Below are positions 52,105 through 61,319 of a stretch of 64,000 nucleotides of DNA, one piece after another; positions within the stretch are counted from its first letter, which is position 1, and each line of letters opens with the position of its first letter. Both the position numbers and the translations under genes were made by a program. The notes under the pieces were generated by a model. The model had not been told where the DNA came from and did not search any database. It saw only the letters and a program-made list of their open reading frames with translations. The stretch comes from Pomphorhynchus laevis (lineage: Eukaryota > Acanthocephala > Palaeacanthocephala > Echinorhynchida > Pomphorhynchidae), in assembly GCA_012934845.2 (NCBI GenBank), contig WNNJ02000851.1, positions 124,001-188,000 of the forward strand, given 5' to 3'.

Positions 52105-53307
52105 TCAATGTGAAACAGTAGTTAACTCTGCCATCCGAATAGTCGCAGAGATCGTTCTTTGTACGCTAAAGCATAATCGCCTTCGTATGTCAGAAATGCA
52201 GTTTGCGTACGATTGTTTGTTTTTGATGGCAATATATCGTGCAGCTTTTCTTAATAAGAGATCCAATTCTCTCCCAATTCCAGCAGCGGTCGAAACAATG
52301 GCTGGTATGAAAATCCCATCCTCCACCAGTGAAACACGCTCGCCATATTTAGCCATCTTGCGATTTGAATGATAGTCGAATGTGGAACTGACAGTTTGGT
52401 GAGCATAGGATGGAGCTAAATGGTTAAAAACGCAAATGTCGACATAAGACCGCTCCATCCTACCCTCTGAAAAATTCATACACACAATGTCCATTCTCGC
52501 GGATCTATCCCTCGTTGTAGTGCTAGATGCAAACACTATACCCTCATCTACTGGTCGTAATTCCACTTCCCGATCCATGCGATCATGCGCCTCACTTAGT
52601 ATCGAGCCGATCGTGTCGCGTATGGCGTTGTGTCTGATAATTGTTCCGCCGCCGACTCTACAAGAGAGTACATGTCTTAAGTTAAACACTTCTGAACATC
52701 GACAAATTCCCTTACTTTTAATTGGTATATTGTATCTTATCGCAAGTGCATCCAAAAACTGTTGCTTTTGTAAATAGAATCCAGACGGTTTCGAAGGAAT
52801 AGATGTCAACCAAATTGAGGCATTCTTCTGTGCAGCATGCTGTATACTTCGAGCCATTTCTTCACTTGCATTTTCCAAAATTTGTTTCTTAAGTTGCTCG
52901 TATATATTCCGATTATTTTTCCGGTAACCATCACAAAGATCCTTTAGTATTTCCCCAATTTCAGAACTGTTACTATGAATAACGTTTGCATTCGCTATTA
53001 GGTGTGATTGTTTAAAAACCTCTTCTGCGTTGGCTGATGGATCTATTATGCCTAAACCTCCATCTCTGGCGGGTAGTTTAATAATATCTCGAAGCTCTAA
53101 CGTTAACACTCCCAATCCCATAATGCTCGGTATCAACTTCAGGAAAATATCATCAGCTAAGCCTCTGAACCATGATGAACTTACTTTTGTAGTGCGCACC
53201 AGATGTGTCCATTGAAACTGAATCGTTCGTGTTAGCAATATATAAGCAGCATATGGATCCAAGTCTGCTAAATCACACAGATGCTGTATCTGTACTCGCC
53301 AGGAGTT
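52105..53307 (-). pseudogene. RLE-o C-terminal ~400 residues
   Basis: Open from NSWRVQIQHLCDLADLDPYAA (thumb) to the TGA. GGLGIIDPS, NASIWLTSIP (relatives GASSWL), zinc motif CRCSEVFNLRHVLSC with IIRHNAIRD, endonuclease ARMDIVCMNFSEGR and YVDICVFN, YHSNRKMAKYGERV. No breaks after the truncation point. The RT catalytic region is missing. Confidence 0.82.
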
Positions 53308-53350
53308 AATAATAATAATATTTTTTTTATTCGAAAATTTTACAAGCATT

Positions 53351-53368
53351 GTTACCCGCAAATGGGTC
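53351..53368 (-). other. RLE 3'-UTR hairpin, RLE-m
   Basis: Sense strand GACCCATTTGCGGGTAAC, 47 nt after the stop. The inner CCC/GGG stem is unchanged and the outer bases vary. Confidence 0.7.
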
Positions 53369-53414
53369 ATATAATATTAGCGTTAATAACATTGATAAAA
53401 ATACGTTTGAATAT

Positions 53415-56400
53415 TTATGCGTCTCCTTGACGTTCCATTGCCTTCAGCGTGTAAGGGAAGTTATTTCCTGACAGCTGGTATTCGTTGGTTCCTCGAGCGT
53501 ATGGGCGGTTTCGAGCCGATCTGTAGCCCCTTATACACTCGGAAGCGGCTCTGCATAGAACGACAGAGATCTTTCGTTTTAAACGGCCAACACATTCTGC
53601 GTACGAGCTACCCTCTCTTCTGGTCGCTTGCAACCATGCGATACGCTTAATAATGTGTAATGCTGTTGGACCAATTCCGCCTGAGCACGAAAACGCCAGT
53701 GGCACAAATATTCCTCTCTCAATACATGTGACTCGTTCCTCATATTTGGCATTTTTTCGGCTTTCATGATAACTGAATGCAGCTTTATCATCTTGAGAAC
53801 ACGATGCGGCATGAGGGTTAAATACTACGACGTCCAAAAACGTCCGCTCGAACCGATTCTCGTATAATCCGCTGCAGACTATGTCAAGTCTTGCTTCGGC
53901 GTCACGTGTGGTAGTGTGCTTTGAAAAAACAACATGATCGTCTACTCTTTGTAAACATGGTTCCGTGGCTACCCCGTGGCAAACTGTTGTTAGTTCACAT
54001 GCGATTAAATCTCTAATTTCGTTATGACGAATTATCGGTAGTCCACCGTGCTTGCACGAGAGAAGGTGTGAAAGGCTCGACGATGCGTTACATACACAAA
54101 TTGATGGCAGCCCCTCTGGGATCCATCCGTATCGGGTTGCTAAACCGTCTCTAAACTGGTTTTGCGAGAGAATGAAATTTTCCGTTTTGGTTGGACAGTT
54201 ACTTAACCATGCAGATGCCCCACATGTTGTAGCAAACACTAACGCCTTCTGCTCGGTGTTGGATAGTGTGTTTTTGACGCTCGCTATACGATCCGTGAAT
54301 ACTCGCCGTTTTTGTGTAGTTATCAGAAGTTTGATAGATGTCTGCTGTTCACGAAGTGCCGCTCCACGAGAACCGGAGGTATATGACTTTACCATGGCTA
54401 GCGATGAATCATGCTCAATATGCGATGTGAAAACTGGATCCATTATCCCAATTCCACCTAGTCTTAGAGGAGAGCTTAGCACAACTGACATGGAATCGGA
54501 GATCTGATACTTTGTTAGGACGGGAAATATGCGAAATAGCAGCGATTCACGTAAAGGAGCCAACATGTCCTCATGACAATTGATTGTTCTAAGAAAGTGG
54601 GTCCACTTCCATTGTAAGGATTTCGATAGTCCGATAAAACCGATGTGTGGGTCCGATTCACATACCTCGCTGATGCGTCCAATTGAGTGAGTCCACATTT
54701 CCAATTTCTTCTGTGTCTCATGCTTTATGTAACTGGTTGTACCAATGAAGGATCCCAATATTCCGATCCCGTCATACTCTATTTTTATTCCGTGAAACAT
54801 CTGTTCCACGTCTCTTTGCTTGTGATGAAGCAGCAAACATGTTTTCGAAGGATTTACAAAATAACCGATTCCTGGCCCAAATGTCTCTATTATATTCCAA
54901 GCACGTTTAAGCTCATGTGGTTGTCCAACAAAATTCGCGTCATCCGCAAACCAGCGTTGTATTATGCCCGGACATTCATCCTGTATTTTGCGAATTAATG
55001 GTAACGATGCCATTGCAAATACTGCCATTGCAAGAGGGTCGCCCTGCGTTACACCCTCTTCTGAATACAACGAGTCACCACCAAGGACAAGTTGAGCATC
55101 GACTGAATAAATATTCTCAAAGACGCACGCAAGCGCAGGGCAAACGTACCGCATATTATGAATAGCCACTTTGCGATTTATACGATTGAATGCATTACTC
55201 GCGTCGACCGCGAGTAAACCAAAGTCATGGTTATTCATATATTCGCCTCTGAGAGAATGAATGGCAAATTCCACACCACTATGCTGAGATGCACATAGTT
55301 GAAATACGTCGGCCACATCTTGCATATCGGATTTTATGTGATTTAGAATCGTTTTGCATATGATTCTACGACTGACATCGGCTACCCCAATGGGGCGTAT
55401 TCCATGGGCTTTCTTCGGGATAGCGACTAGCCTACATGCCACAAATGCCTCCAGGGTATCAGGAGAAACTTTTGTTGTTGCAAGGTGAATTGCAAATTTT
55501 GCAAGCGCATCTGCTAACCCTCGTGAATGATGGCCGAAGGAGTTCAACATGCGCCTCCACGTCAAAGCGTCAAGGCCGGACGGGCCTGCACCACCTGTAG
55601 TACGCTTAGACGAGCGAATGATGTCATCCGCTTCGATATCGAGAAACAGTGTAGGGTGATGCTTTTTCGCTCCGGGAAATAAGTGATTGAGTAAAAGCGG
55701 TGATTGTGGTTGTGTTGCGGGAGGATGTAAATTTATCAAGAGTTCCTTCACTGTTAATCCATCAATAATGTGATCTGGTCGAAGCGTCGCCGTGCAGTCG
55801 CTTTCCTCGAGGACGGAAGTTGCGGCATTAATCTTTCCGCTTGATACCAATCGACAATATCTTCGTTTCCAATCCATGGATGTTGATGTGTTTTTCGTAA
55901 TTTTTGAACGTGTTTGTAGTATACTTGCTTCCTGAAAAAGTTCTAAGAAGCTTCCATTTTTCCAGAGTTGTAATCTCCTTTCTAAAGTTTGGCGGATCGC
56001 TTTTATTTTCCGGGAAGGGATTTGCTGTAAAACGCATCTGACGAACACTATCGCGACTTTTAAAACGTTTTTGTCAGGAAGTGCGATATTAATGGCCGCG
56101 TGATAAAATTCAGCCAGCATGTCAATAAAAAGATTGCTCGCAGAGCATTTCGGTAAACTCAACGCGTCAGGTCTCCATTGTATTACATTCACATAAATTT
56201 CATGCATAATCGTTTCTTTTGATACTTCAATTGTGATATCCGATTGCTGGGGGGATGGCTCGATTGTCATGGAGTTTCTATTCACTCTATTTATATGTTG
56301 CGAATCACTCCCAACTTTGTTGCAGCATCCAGGTGCAGAACAGTTAATACATGGCCTCTTTTCCCTTGCGCACCTGCAACCCTTGCATTTGGCAGCCTGA

Positions 56401-56450
56401 CCGTTACATGTACAACACTTTAGCTCAGAACTCGGTTTACCCCGTGCCAT
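53415..56450 (-). CDS. RLE-m polyprotein, intact
   Basis: 1,011 codons from ATG (MARGKPSSELKCCTC). Cys cluster residues 12-43. RT: GIRPIGVADVSRRII (~350-364), motif A AVDASNAFN with Asp416, motif B EGVTQGDPLAM (465-475), motif C FADD (501-504), YFVNPSKTCLLLH (530-542). GASAWLS at ~744. Zinc motif Cys785, Cys787, His795, Cys799 followed by IIRHNEIRD. Endonuclease Asp856 (ARLDIVCSGLYE) and Asp873 (FLDVVVFN), with YHESRKNAKYEERV (Lys899/Lys902). Family knowledge: the R2-group endonuclease nicks the target and RT extends the nick. Whether the Cys cluster binds DNA or RNA is unknown. Confidence 0.92.
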   Translation of the reverse strand: MARGKPSSELKCCTCNGQAAKCKGCRCAREKRPCINCSAPGCCNKVGSDSQHINRVNRNSMTIEPSPQQSDITIEVSKETIMHEIYVNVIQWRPDALSLPKCSASNLFIDMLAEFYHAAINIALPDKNVLKVAIVFVRCVLQQIPSRKIKAIRQTLERRLQLWKNGSFLELFQEASILQTRSKITKNTSTSMDWKRRYCRLVSSGKINAATSVLEESDCTATLRPDHIIDGLTVKELLINLHPPATQPQSPLLLNHLFPGAKKHHPTLFLDIEADDIIRSSKRTTGGAGPSGLDALTWRRMLNSFGHHSRGLADALAKFAIHLATTKVSPDTLEAFVACRLVAIPKKAHGIRPIGVADVSRRIICKTILNHIKSDMQDVADVFQLCASQHSGVEFAIHSLRGEYMNNHDFGLLAVDASNAFNRINRKVAIHNMRYVCPALACVFENIYSVDAQLVLGGDSLYSEEGVTQGDPLAMAVFAMASLPLIRKIQDECPGIIQRWFADDANFVGQPHELKRAWNIIETFGPGIGYFVNPSKTCLLLHHKQRDVEQMFHGIKIEYDGIGILGSFIGTTSYIKHETQKKLEMWTHSIGRISEVCESDPHIGFIGLSKSLQWKWTHFLRTINCHEDMLAPLRESLLFRIFPVLTKYQISDSMSVVLSSPLRLGGIGIMDPVFTSHIEHDSSLAMVKSYTSGSRGAALREQQTSIKLLITTQKRRVFTDRIASVKNTLSNTEQKALVFATTCGASAWLSNCPTKTENFILSQNQFRDGLATRYGWIPEGLPSICVCNASSSLSHLLSCKHGGLPIIRHNEIRDLIACELTTVCHGVATEPCLQRVDDHVVFSKHTTTRDAEARLDIVCSGLYENRFERTFLDVVVFNPHAASCSQDDKAAFSYHESRKNAKYEERVTCIERGIFVPLAFSCSGGIGPTALHIIKRIAWLQATRREGSSYAECVGRLKRKISVVLCRAASECIRGYRSARNRPYARGTNEYQLSGNNFPYTLKAMERQGDA

Positions 56451-56648
56451 TCACTGCCTGTAAAATTCCTTGTAGATCTGTTTAATACTGCGCACCCTGG
56501 GACGTACCCTTGGCGTACGGCTTCGTGGAAACAGTGTACTGTTATTTCCGTTAATAACCTGAGTTCTTTGTAGTTTATTGTATTTACTTTCGCTGATGTT
56601 ATAGATTCGCTGCTGTTATGAAACTTGTCACAGATGTTATAGATTCGT

Positions 56649-56683
56649 GTATGTTTATAAGAAACCAAAATTTTTTTTAGGTG
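56649..56683 (-). promoter_or_regulatory. Shared 5' leader on RLE-m
   Basis: Sense strand begins CACCTAAAAAAAATTTTGG and continues GTTTCTTATAAACATACA. The second part is identical to the LINE-B leader (12285-12302) and one base different from LINE-C (11061-11078). Confidence 0.75.
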
Positions 56684-56818
56684 ACATAATAATAATAATA
56701 ATCTGAGAAATTTTATTTTCCTCACTTCCGCTTGTAAGCGATGGAGGTAGAAAATACAGTCAATTTATATACAAAAATGTCAGCTTATTATTGTACTTAT
56801 CGAGCTAGTCGTCATCCA

Positions 56819-59731
56819 TCACGAGGACGAAAAGTGTGCAGAAGTTGTGGGAACGTTACGAAATGACGATATCGAATCTACTTTGCGCAAACTCCATGTA
56901 GAAAGAACTGAACATGAAAACAGATGGAGAAGGTCACAACATGAAAGTCCACAGAAACGACAGTAACAGTCAGAATTTCTTGAATGACAAGGCAACCTGA
57001 TCATACAAAATTTGTCATGGTAACCATGAGTAGATATTCTCCAAACAAGCGATCGGTTTGCATTAAATGGCATTTTCCAATTATTCTGAAGAAATACCGG
57101 AGTGCAATAAATAGCAGGATCAAGTTTTGCAACAGAAATCTGCGTATTGCTGAGATGGATCGAGAGTGCCGGTGTTATAGGCAGATTAAACGAATTTGCA
57201 AAGGTATACGCACACGATGAGAGTTGAGATAACGCTGACACTAATGTCGAAGAGGTCATGGGTGAGAGCCCTGTGATACGTTTAATATACCTCCATTGAA
57301 GCGAATCAAATTTGCGGAAATTAGCAGTAGTAAGATCAAGCCAGATCGCCTGAATACCATATGTCAATATAGGAAGGATCATCACCTTAAAGAATTTTAG
57401 GGCACCGTCGAAGGACAAATTACCTATGTTTCTGAAGGAATACATTCTTTCAGTTGCCTTGACACACTTGTTGGAAATATGTTTCGAGAATGTCCATTTC
57501 GAATTTAAAACAATACCAAGGTAGGAATACTCACAACAAAATTCAAAATTGCTATTTCGATATTGCAATGAGTCATCACCGCGTAGACGGCCACCCTTCC
57601 TGAATTTTATAGCTCGGGACTTATCTAGATTTACCACTATAAAATTTTGTGTGCAGTAGGTATCTAGACGATTCAATGACATTGTTGCTGAATCAATATC
57701 ATGAGAAAGTATGACTAAATCATCTGCATACATTATGCAGCTGGATCTACCGCTTTGACAAACAAAGAAGGGAAGGTCACTAACGAATAGCGTGAAAAGC
57801 AGCGGGCTTAAAGGATCCCCTTGTAACACCCCTCGATTTTGGATCAAGTGTTGTGACAATTGCAGTCCATCCGAAATACGAATTTCATTAGGCGACAATA
57901 TGGCTGCAAGTAGTTTTAACATTGGACCGCGTATGTGAAACTCGAAATGAAGCTTGCTTAGTAAGAGAGACCGATTCACAGAGTCAAACGCCTTTGTAAA
58001 ATCAATAAATAACGCATACATGCATGAATTTGCTGCGAAACGCTGTTTTACCCTTTCTCTTAAAGTAGAAATCGCCCCAACTGTAGATCTACCTGGTCGA
58101 AATCCATATTGTTCATTCGCTATACGTGAACCACATGATCGCATAATACGACGGTGAACTAGCGAAGTCAATAGTTTATAGGCATGATTTGTTAAGGCTA
58201 TTCCTCGATAAGAGTTCGTAGATAAAGGATCTGTTTTGCCTTTATACATAACTTTTATGGTCGCTTCTTTCCAGGACTTAGGAATAGGACATCCAAACAG
58301 AATAGAATTGTAAAGCCCCAACCAGAATGGCTCTAATATATGTAGAGACTGTTTGATATGCTCTATGCATAACCCATCAGGGCCAGCCGCCTTTCTTATC
58401 GATATAGAAAATACACAAGCTCTTAACTCCTGAAGAGTAAATGGAGAATTTAAGATCTGATCAATGTCATGATTTATTTCCGTAAAGGAGAATTGTGAAA
58501 GTAATAAAGGATACGAAGAAGAAACATATTCATTCAAGGGATCGTACAAAACAGCCCTGAAATGATTTTCCCACTTATCAAGAGGAATCTTAGATGATAA
58601 TGCAAGTTGTCTAACTTTCAACTTCCAAGGGTATATTTCAGCATCCTTTAAAATACGTTGTTCTTCGGTCTTAAAATGCTTGTCTTTCAAACAATTAATA
58701 GAAGATCGATAGATCAACTTTAAGTCCCTATATTCCTTACTTTCGCGTGCTCTGAATGTCGGAAGTTTATGCATAGCAATGAGTTTACTACGAAGTTGAC
58801 GCAAATACAGAGGAATTTTGAATGGTGAGCACGTCGGTTTCTGAGTAGATGCAAAGCAACATTCTAAGAGTGTATCTCGAACTTCGAGGTACCTCGAACC
58901 ATCAGTACCAAGCAAATTAGTTGTAAGCGATGATAATCTAGGGTTTCTTAGATCTAGTCTACGACTCCGCTGTGAGATCGACTGTACGAGTGATGACGTC
59001 ATCACATCATCAAGAATGAGCTTGAAAATGACTGGCTTATGTTTTCTGCGTAAAGACCATTTGCTTTCTAGGCATAGGCGAGCTGATGTTACTTTGCAGT
59101 TTGTAAACAAAATATCTATACAACTTCTTCCCCGATCACTTTCGTAGGACCAACCCTCACTAGGGTAGCTAAGCTGAATGCCGTACGGAGTTAACGAATT
59201 GACAATGTGCTTTATTTTATCCGACAATGGACTACTTACATTGGCATTAAAGTCACCTGCTATAATTATAGGGTGATTTTCTGGTAGAAAGCCTATGATA
59301 TCTACTAAATCAATGTTAATGTCAGAAACATCAATAGTTGGATTGAAATAACAACCCACGATTGAAATATGTGGGGTATGAACGATAACGCTAAAATCAC
59401 TGGAGCTTGCATTCCAGGTCGAAATGATTGGCTTAACACCCACTACGATGCCTCCTATGGGACGACCTCGAATAGGGGCTTTTGCTAATTTTTCAAATAC
59501 GTAAAAACCTTTTATGGATATCGGGTTACAGCAAAATGTCTCTGTTAATACTATGATGTCATATCCTCTTAAAAAGGAGTCAAATCCTTCAGATAAAAGC
59601 CTATCAAGACCTTCTGCATTAAAAACCAAAACCTTCACAATTGAGGCGGAATCAGAACTCTGGTTAAGAGCCCGTGAACTAGTCGGGTGTAGACCAACAA
59701 TGTTGGTCTTCACCGCGACACCATGTTCAAG
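56819..59731 (-). CDS. LINE-E ORF2: APE endonuclease, RT, C-terminal zinc knuckle
   Basis: About 970 codons, open directly after the ORF1 stop; the first ATG lies ~240 codons in, beyond the endonuclease, so ORF2 cannot start there and keep its nuclease. Endonuclease: VLVFNAEG (catalytic Asn), VLTETF, RGRPIGGIVVG, IIAGDFNANV, LRRKHKPVIF (His of the SDH position). RT: NSYRGIALTNHAYKLLTSLV, EQYGFRPGRSTVGAI, FIDFTKAFDSVNRSLL, GVLQGDPLSPLLF, YADD. C-terminal C-x2-C-x8-H-x3-C knuckle (CRFCGLSCCDLLHLFSC). The RT differs from the CR1-like LINEs; clade not resolved. Sister element in the window: LINE-D. Confidence 0.9.
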   Translation of the reverse strand, partial: LEHGVAVKTNIVGLHPTSSRALNQSSDSASIVKVLVFNAEGLDRLLSEGFDSFLRGYDIIVLTETFCCNPISIKGFYVFEKLAKAPIRGRPIGGIVVGVKPIISTWNASSSDFSVIVHTPHISIVGCYFNPTIDVSDINIDLVDIIGFLPENHPIIIAGDFNANVSSPLSDKIKHIVNSLTPYGIQLSYPSEGWSYESDRGRSCIDILFTNCKVTSARLCLESKWSLRRKHKPVIFKLILDDVMTSSLVQSISQRSRRLDLRNPRLSSLTTNLLGTDGSRYLEVRDTLLECCFASTQKPTCSPFKIPLYLRQLRSKLIAMHKLPTFRARESKEYRDLKLIYRSSINCLKDKHFKTEEQRILKDAEIYPWKLKVRQLALSSKIPLDKWENHFRAVLYDPLNEYVSSSYPLLLSQFSFTEINHDIDQILNSPFTLQELRACVFSISIRKAAGPDGLCIEHIKQSLHILEPFWLGLYNSILFGCPIPKSWKEATIKVMYKGKTDPLSTNSYRGIALTNHAYKLLTSLVHRRIMRSCGSRIANEQYGFRPGRSTVGAISTLRERVKQRFAANSCMYALFIDFTKAFDSVNRSLLLSKLHFEFHIRGPMLKLLAAILSPNEIRISDGLQLSQHLIQNRGVLQGDPLSPLLFTLFVSDLPFFVCQSGRSSCIMYADDLVILSHDIDSATMSLNRLDTYCTQNFIVVNLDKSRAIKFRKGGRLRGDDSLQYRNSNFEFCCEYSYLGIVLNSKWTFSKHISNKCVKATERMYSFRNIGNLSFDGALKFFKVMILPILTYGIQAIWLDLTTANFRKFDSLQWRYIKRITGLSPMTSSTLVSALSQLSSCAYTFANSFNLPITPALSIHLSNTQISVAKLDPAIYCTPVFLQNNWKMPFNANRSLVWRISTHGYHDKFCMIRLPCHSRNSDCYCRFCGLSCCDLLHLFSCSVLSTWSLRKVDSISSFRNVPTTSAHFSSS

Positions 59732-60841
59732 TCATATAGGAGTAGATGGACAGAGAGGTGACGATTCCATGGTTGAAGAAGGGTCTTCACCTCGCAGCTC
59801 AACGTGGGAGATTTCCGAACTAATCGGATTATGAGGAACAATATGAACTTGAACAATTCTGTTTTGTCGAATTCGAAACGATTTTTGTGGCTCATCGATC
59901 CTACGCTTAATAAGCTCGGCGCGAAGAGATTTTTCCGCATCTCGTTCTGCTACGGATAGATCCGGCTTGATAAAAACTTTAGAATAATCATCATGGTGCC
60001 GAAGGGAAGGAGCTTTCGATAAAATAAGGTTTGTGAACGATGGGTTAGAGATTACCAACAGCCATGGAGGATATCTATCGTGATTGGCTGGTAAGCGAAC
60101 GAGCTTAAGAGGTGTGTTGTTGTCCGTACAACCAATTATGGATATCATTTTCTTAACACATTTTCGGTCATCATCTGAAACGGGTAGATTTTTTATAACC
60201 ACTGTCGAAGAACGTCTATTCTCCCGTTCAATCGTGCGTAATATCTCTACATTTGAAGCTCCTCTCTTGATTGCGGATGAACTTGCTAAAACTGCGCGAG
60301 TGATTTCTGAACTAATATTCTTACTCGCTACTTTCGCCCAGGTGGGAGTGTGAGAATCTACATTATCATTGATCTTGTGTTTTTGAGAGACACTGCTAGA
60401 TTGTGAACTAAACTGATGAATCTGAGACTTCAGCTCTAGTATCTCACTTCTTAAAGAATTAATCGCCATTTCGTGGGTTCTGAAACGTGCAGAGGTGCAT
60501 GATCCACAATAGAAGTCACGCATAAAGAAGTCACGAGTAAGACGAGAGGGAGTTTTTATTACTGTATAGATATCACAGTTTTCAGCCGTGCACTTTAATT
60601 CAAATGATACGAACCTACTTGAATCTTCAGAATGTGTTGAGCTAGGCAATTTACTACTAATTGGTATCTGAGAGTGAGTGCTAGAGTTAGAATCGAATCC
60701 GTCCATGTTTGTTGTAACCGGGGCTCGATTTGTACATCTTTTGGCTGAACAATTAGTACAGAGCCTACCCGTCTTCGAGCAAACACAACTTCTGCACACT
60801 GCCGATCCTCCGTTGCAACTGCAACAACGTAGAGACATCAA
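59732..60841 (-). CDS. LINE-E ORF1 with RLE-type Cys cluster
   Basis: 369 codons from ATG. Residues ~6-38 carry the full Cys cluster of the RLE elements (CSCNGGSAVCRSCVCSKT then CTNCSAKRCTN). Next, C-x4-C / C-x2-C (KCTAENCDIY and FYCGSCTSAR), a short helix (INSLRSEILELKSQIHQF), and an RRM-like domain (VVIKNLPVSDDD, PWLLVISN, KPDLSVAERDAEKSL, FRIRQNRIVQ). Family role: RNA binding and particle formation. It ends ...STPI then TGA-C, followed in the same frame by ORF2. The Cys cluster in an APE-type ORF1 is unexpected. Confidence 0.9.
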   Translation of the reverse strand: MMSLRCCSCNGGSAVCRSCVCSKTGRLCTNCSAKRCTNRAPVTTNMDGFDSNSSTHSQIPISSKLPSSTHSEDSSRFVSFELKCTAENCDIYTVIKTPSRLTRDFFMRDFYCGSCTSARFRTHEMAINSLRSEILELKSQIHQFSSQSSSVSQKHKINDNVDSHTPTWAKVASKNISSEITRAVLASSSAIKRGASNVEILRTIERENRRSSTVVIKNLPVSDDDRKCVKKMISIIGCTDNNTPLKLVRLPANHDRYPPWLLVISNPSFTNLILSKAPSLRHHDDYSKVFIKPDLSVAERDAEKSLRAELIKRRIDEPQKSFRIRQNRIVQVHIVPHNPISSEISHVELRGEDPSSTMESSPLCPSTPI

Positions 60842-60860
60842 TTCAATGAAGTTTTATATA

Positions 60861-60930
60861 ATCGAAATCTGCAGGTCCAAATTGAAGTCTGCACGTCCAA
60901 ATCGAAATCTGCAAATCCAAATCGAAATTG
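60861..60930 (-). repeat. 20-bp tandem repeat just upstream of LINE-E ORF1
   Basis: Three units starting at 60861, 60881 and 60901 (ATCGAAATCTGCAGGTCCAA with a few changes) plus a partial fourth. A TATATAA lies between the array and the ATG. Confidence 0.8.
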
Positions 60931-61177
60931 ATGTTCAATCGTTGATTGCGTTGTAAAACTTTTTGATAAAGTAAAAGTTGATGTTCGATCGTTAAAGTTG
61001 AAATTCGATCGTTGATTTCAGTTCCAGATTTCAGTTGTCCACCAAGATTATTACTTTCAGTTGTCCACTTCGTACGACCAACTTGATTTGCAAAGTGGCA
61101 GTTAGTTTTCGATTGTTGTATCGATCACTTATGTAGAGTAAAGGAAATATTCGAATATTGTTCTTGGCGAATTTCGT

Positions 61178-61305
61178 AGTCAGTTAGGACAGCGCTGCTT
61201 TAATTGTAAGTACTTTAATAATCCGGTCTTAGAATTCGGTTGTTTCGTCCGCTGAGTCAGTTAGGACAACGCTGCTTTAATTGTAAGAATTATAATAACC
61301 AAGAC
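61178..61305 (-). repeat. 77-bp tandem duplication at LINE-E 5' end
   Basis: TAATTGTAAG recurs at 61201 and 61278 (period 77). Each copy contains GTTAGGACA-CGCTGCTTTAA and an AATAA(T/C)C block. In RLE-k the same leader-like sequence (TTCTTACAATTA, sense strand) stands once. Confidence 0.75.
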
Positions 61306-61319
61306 TTATGTTAAGGTCC

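Larger units (their letters stand above)
51981..53307 (-). mobile_element. RLE-o, 5'-truncated R2-group LINE
   Basis: Starts in the RT thumb right after the RLE-m tail (53310) and runs through the endonuclease to a 3' UTR with hairpin (52035-52052) and an A-rich AATTATTA tail. Confidence 0.83.
53311..56683 (-). mobile_element. RLE-m, intact full-length R2-group LINE
   Basis: 5' leader at 56649-56683 shared with LINE-B and LINE-C; 5' UTR 56451-56648 with a repeated GATGTTATAGATTCG and the GTAC-rich module; an intact ORF; a 3' UTR of ~95 nt with hairpin; and an A-rich ATTATTATTATT tail at about 53311-53330. It starts directly in the (ATT)n tail of LINE-E. Confidence 0.92.
56684..61319 (-). mobile_element. 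LINE-E, intact-looking APE-type LINE
   Basis: 5' end at about 61319 (GGACCTTAACATAAG) next to the RLE-p tail, 5' UTR with 77-bp and 20-bp repeats, ORF1 60841-59732, ORF2 in the same frame after one TGA, 3' UTR with hairpin CGCTTACAAGCG, AATAAA, and an (ATT)n tail at 56686-56702. No other break, so potentially active. Confidence 0.9.
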
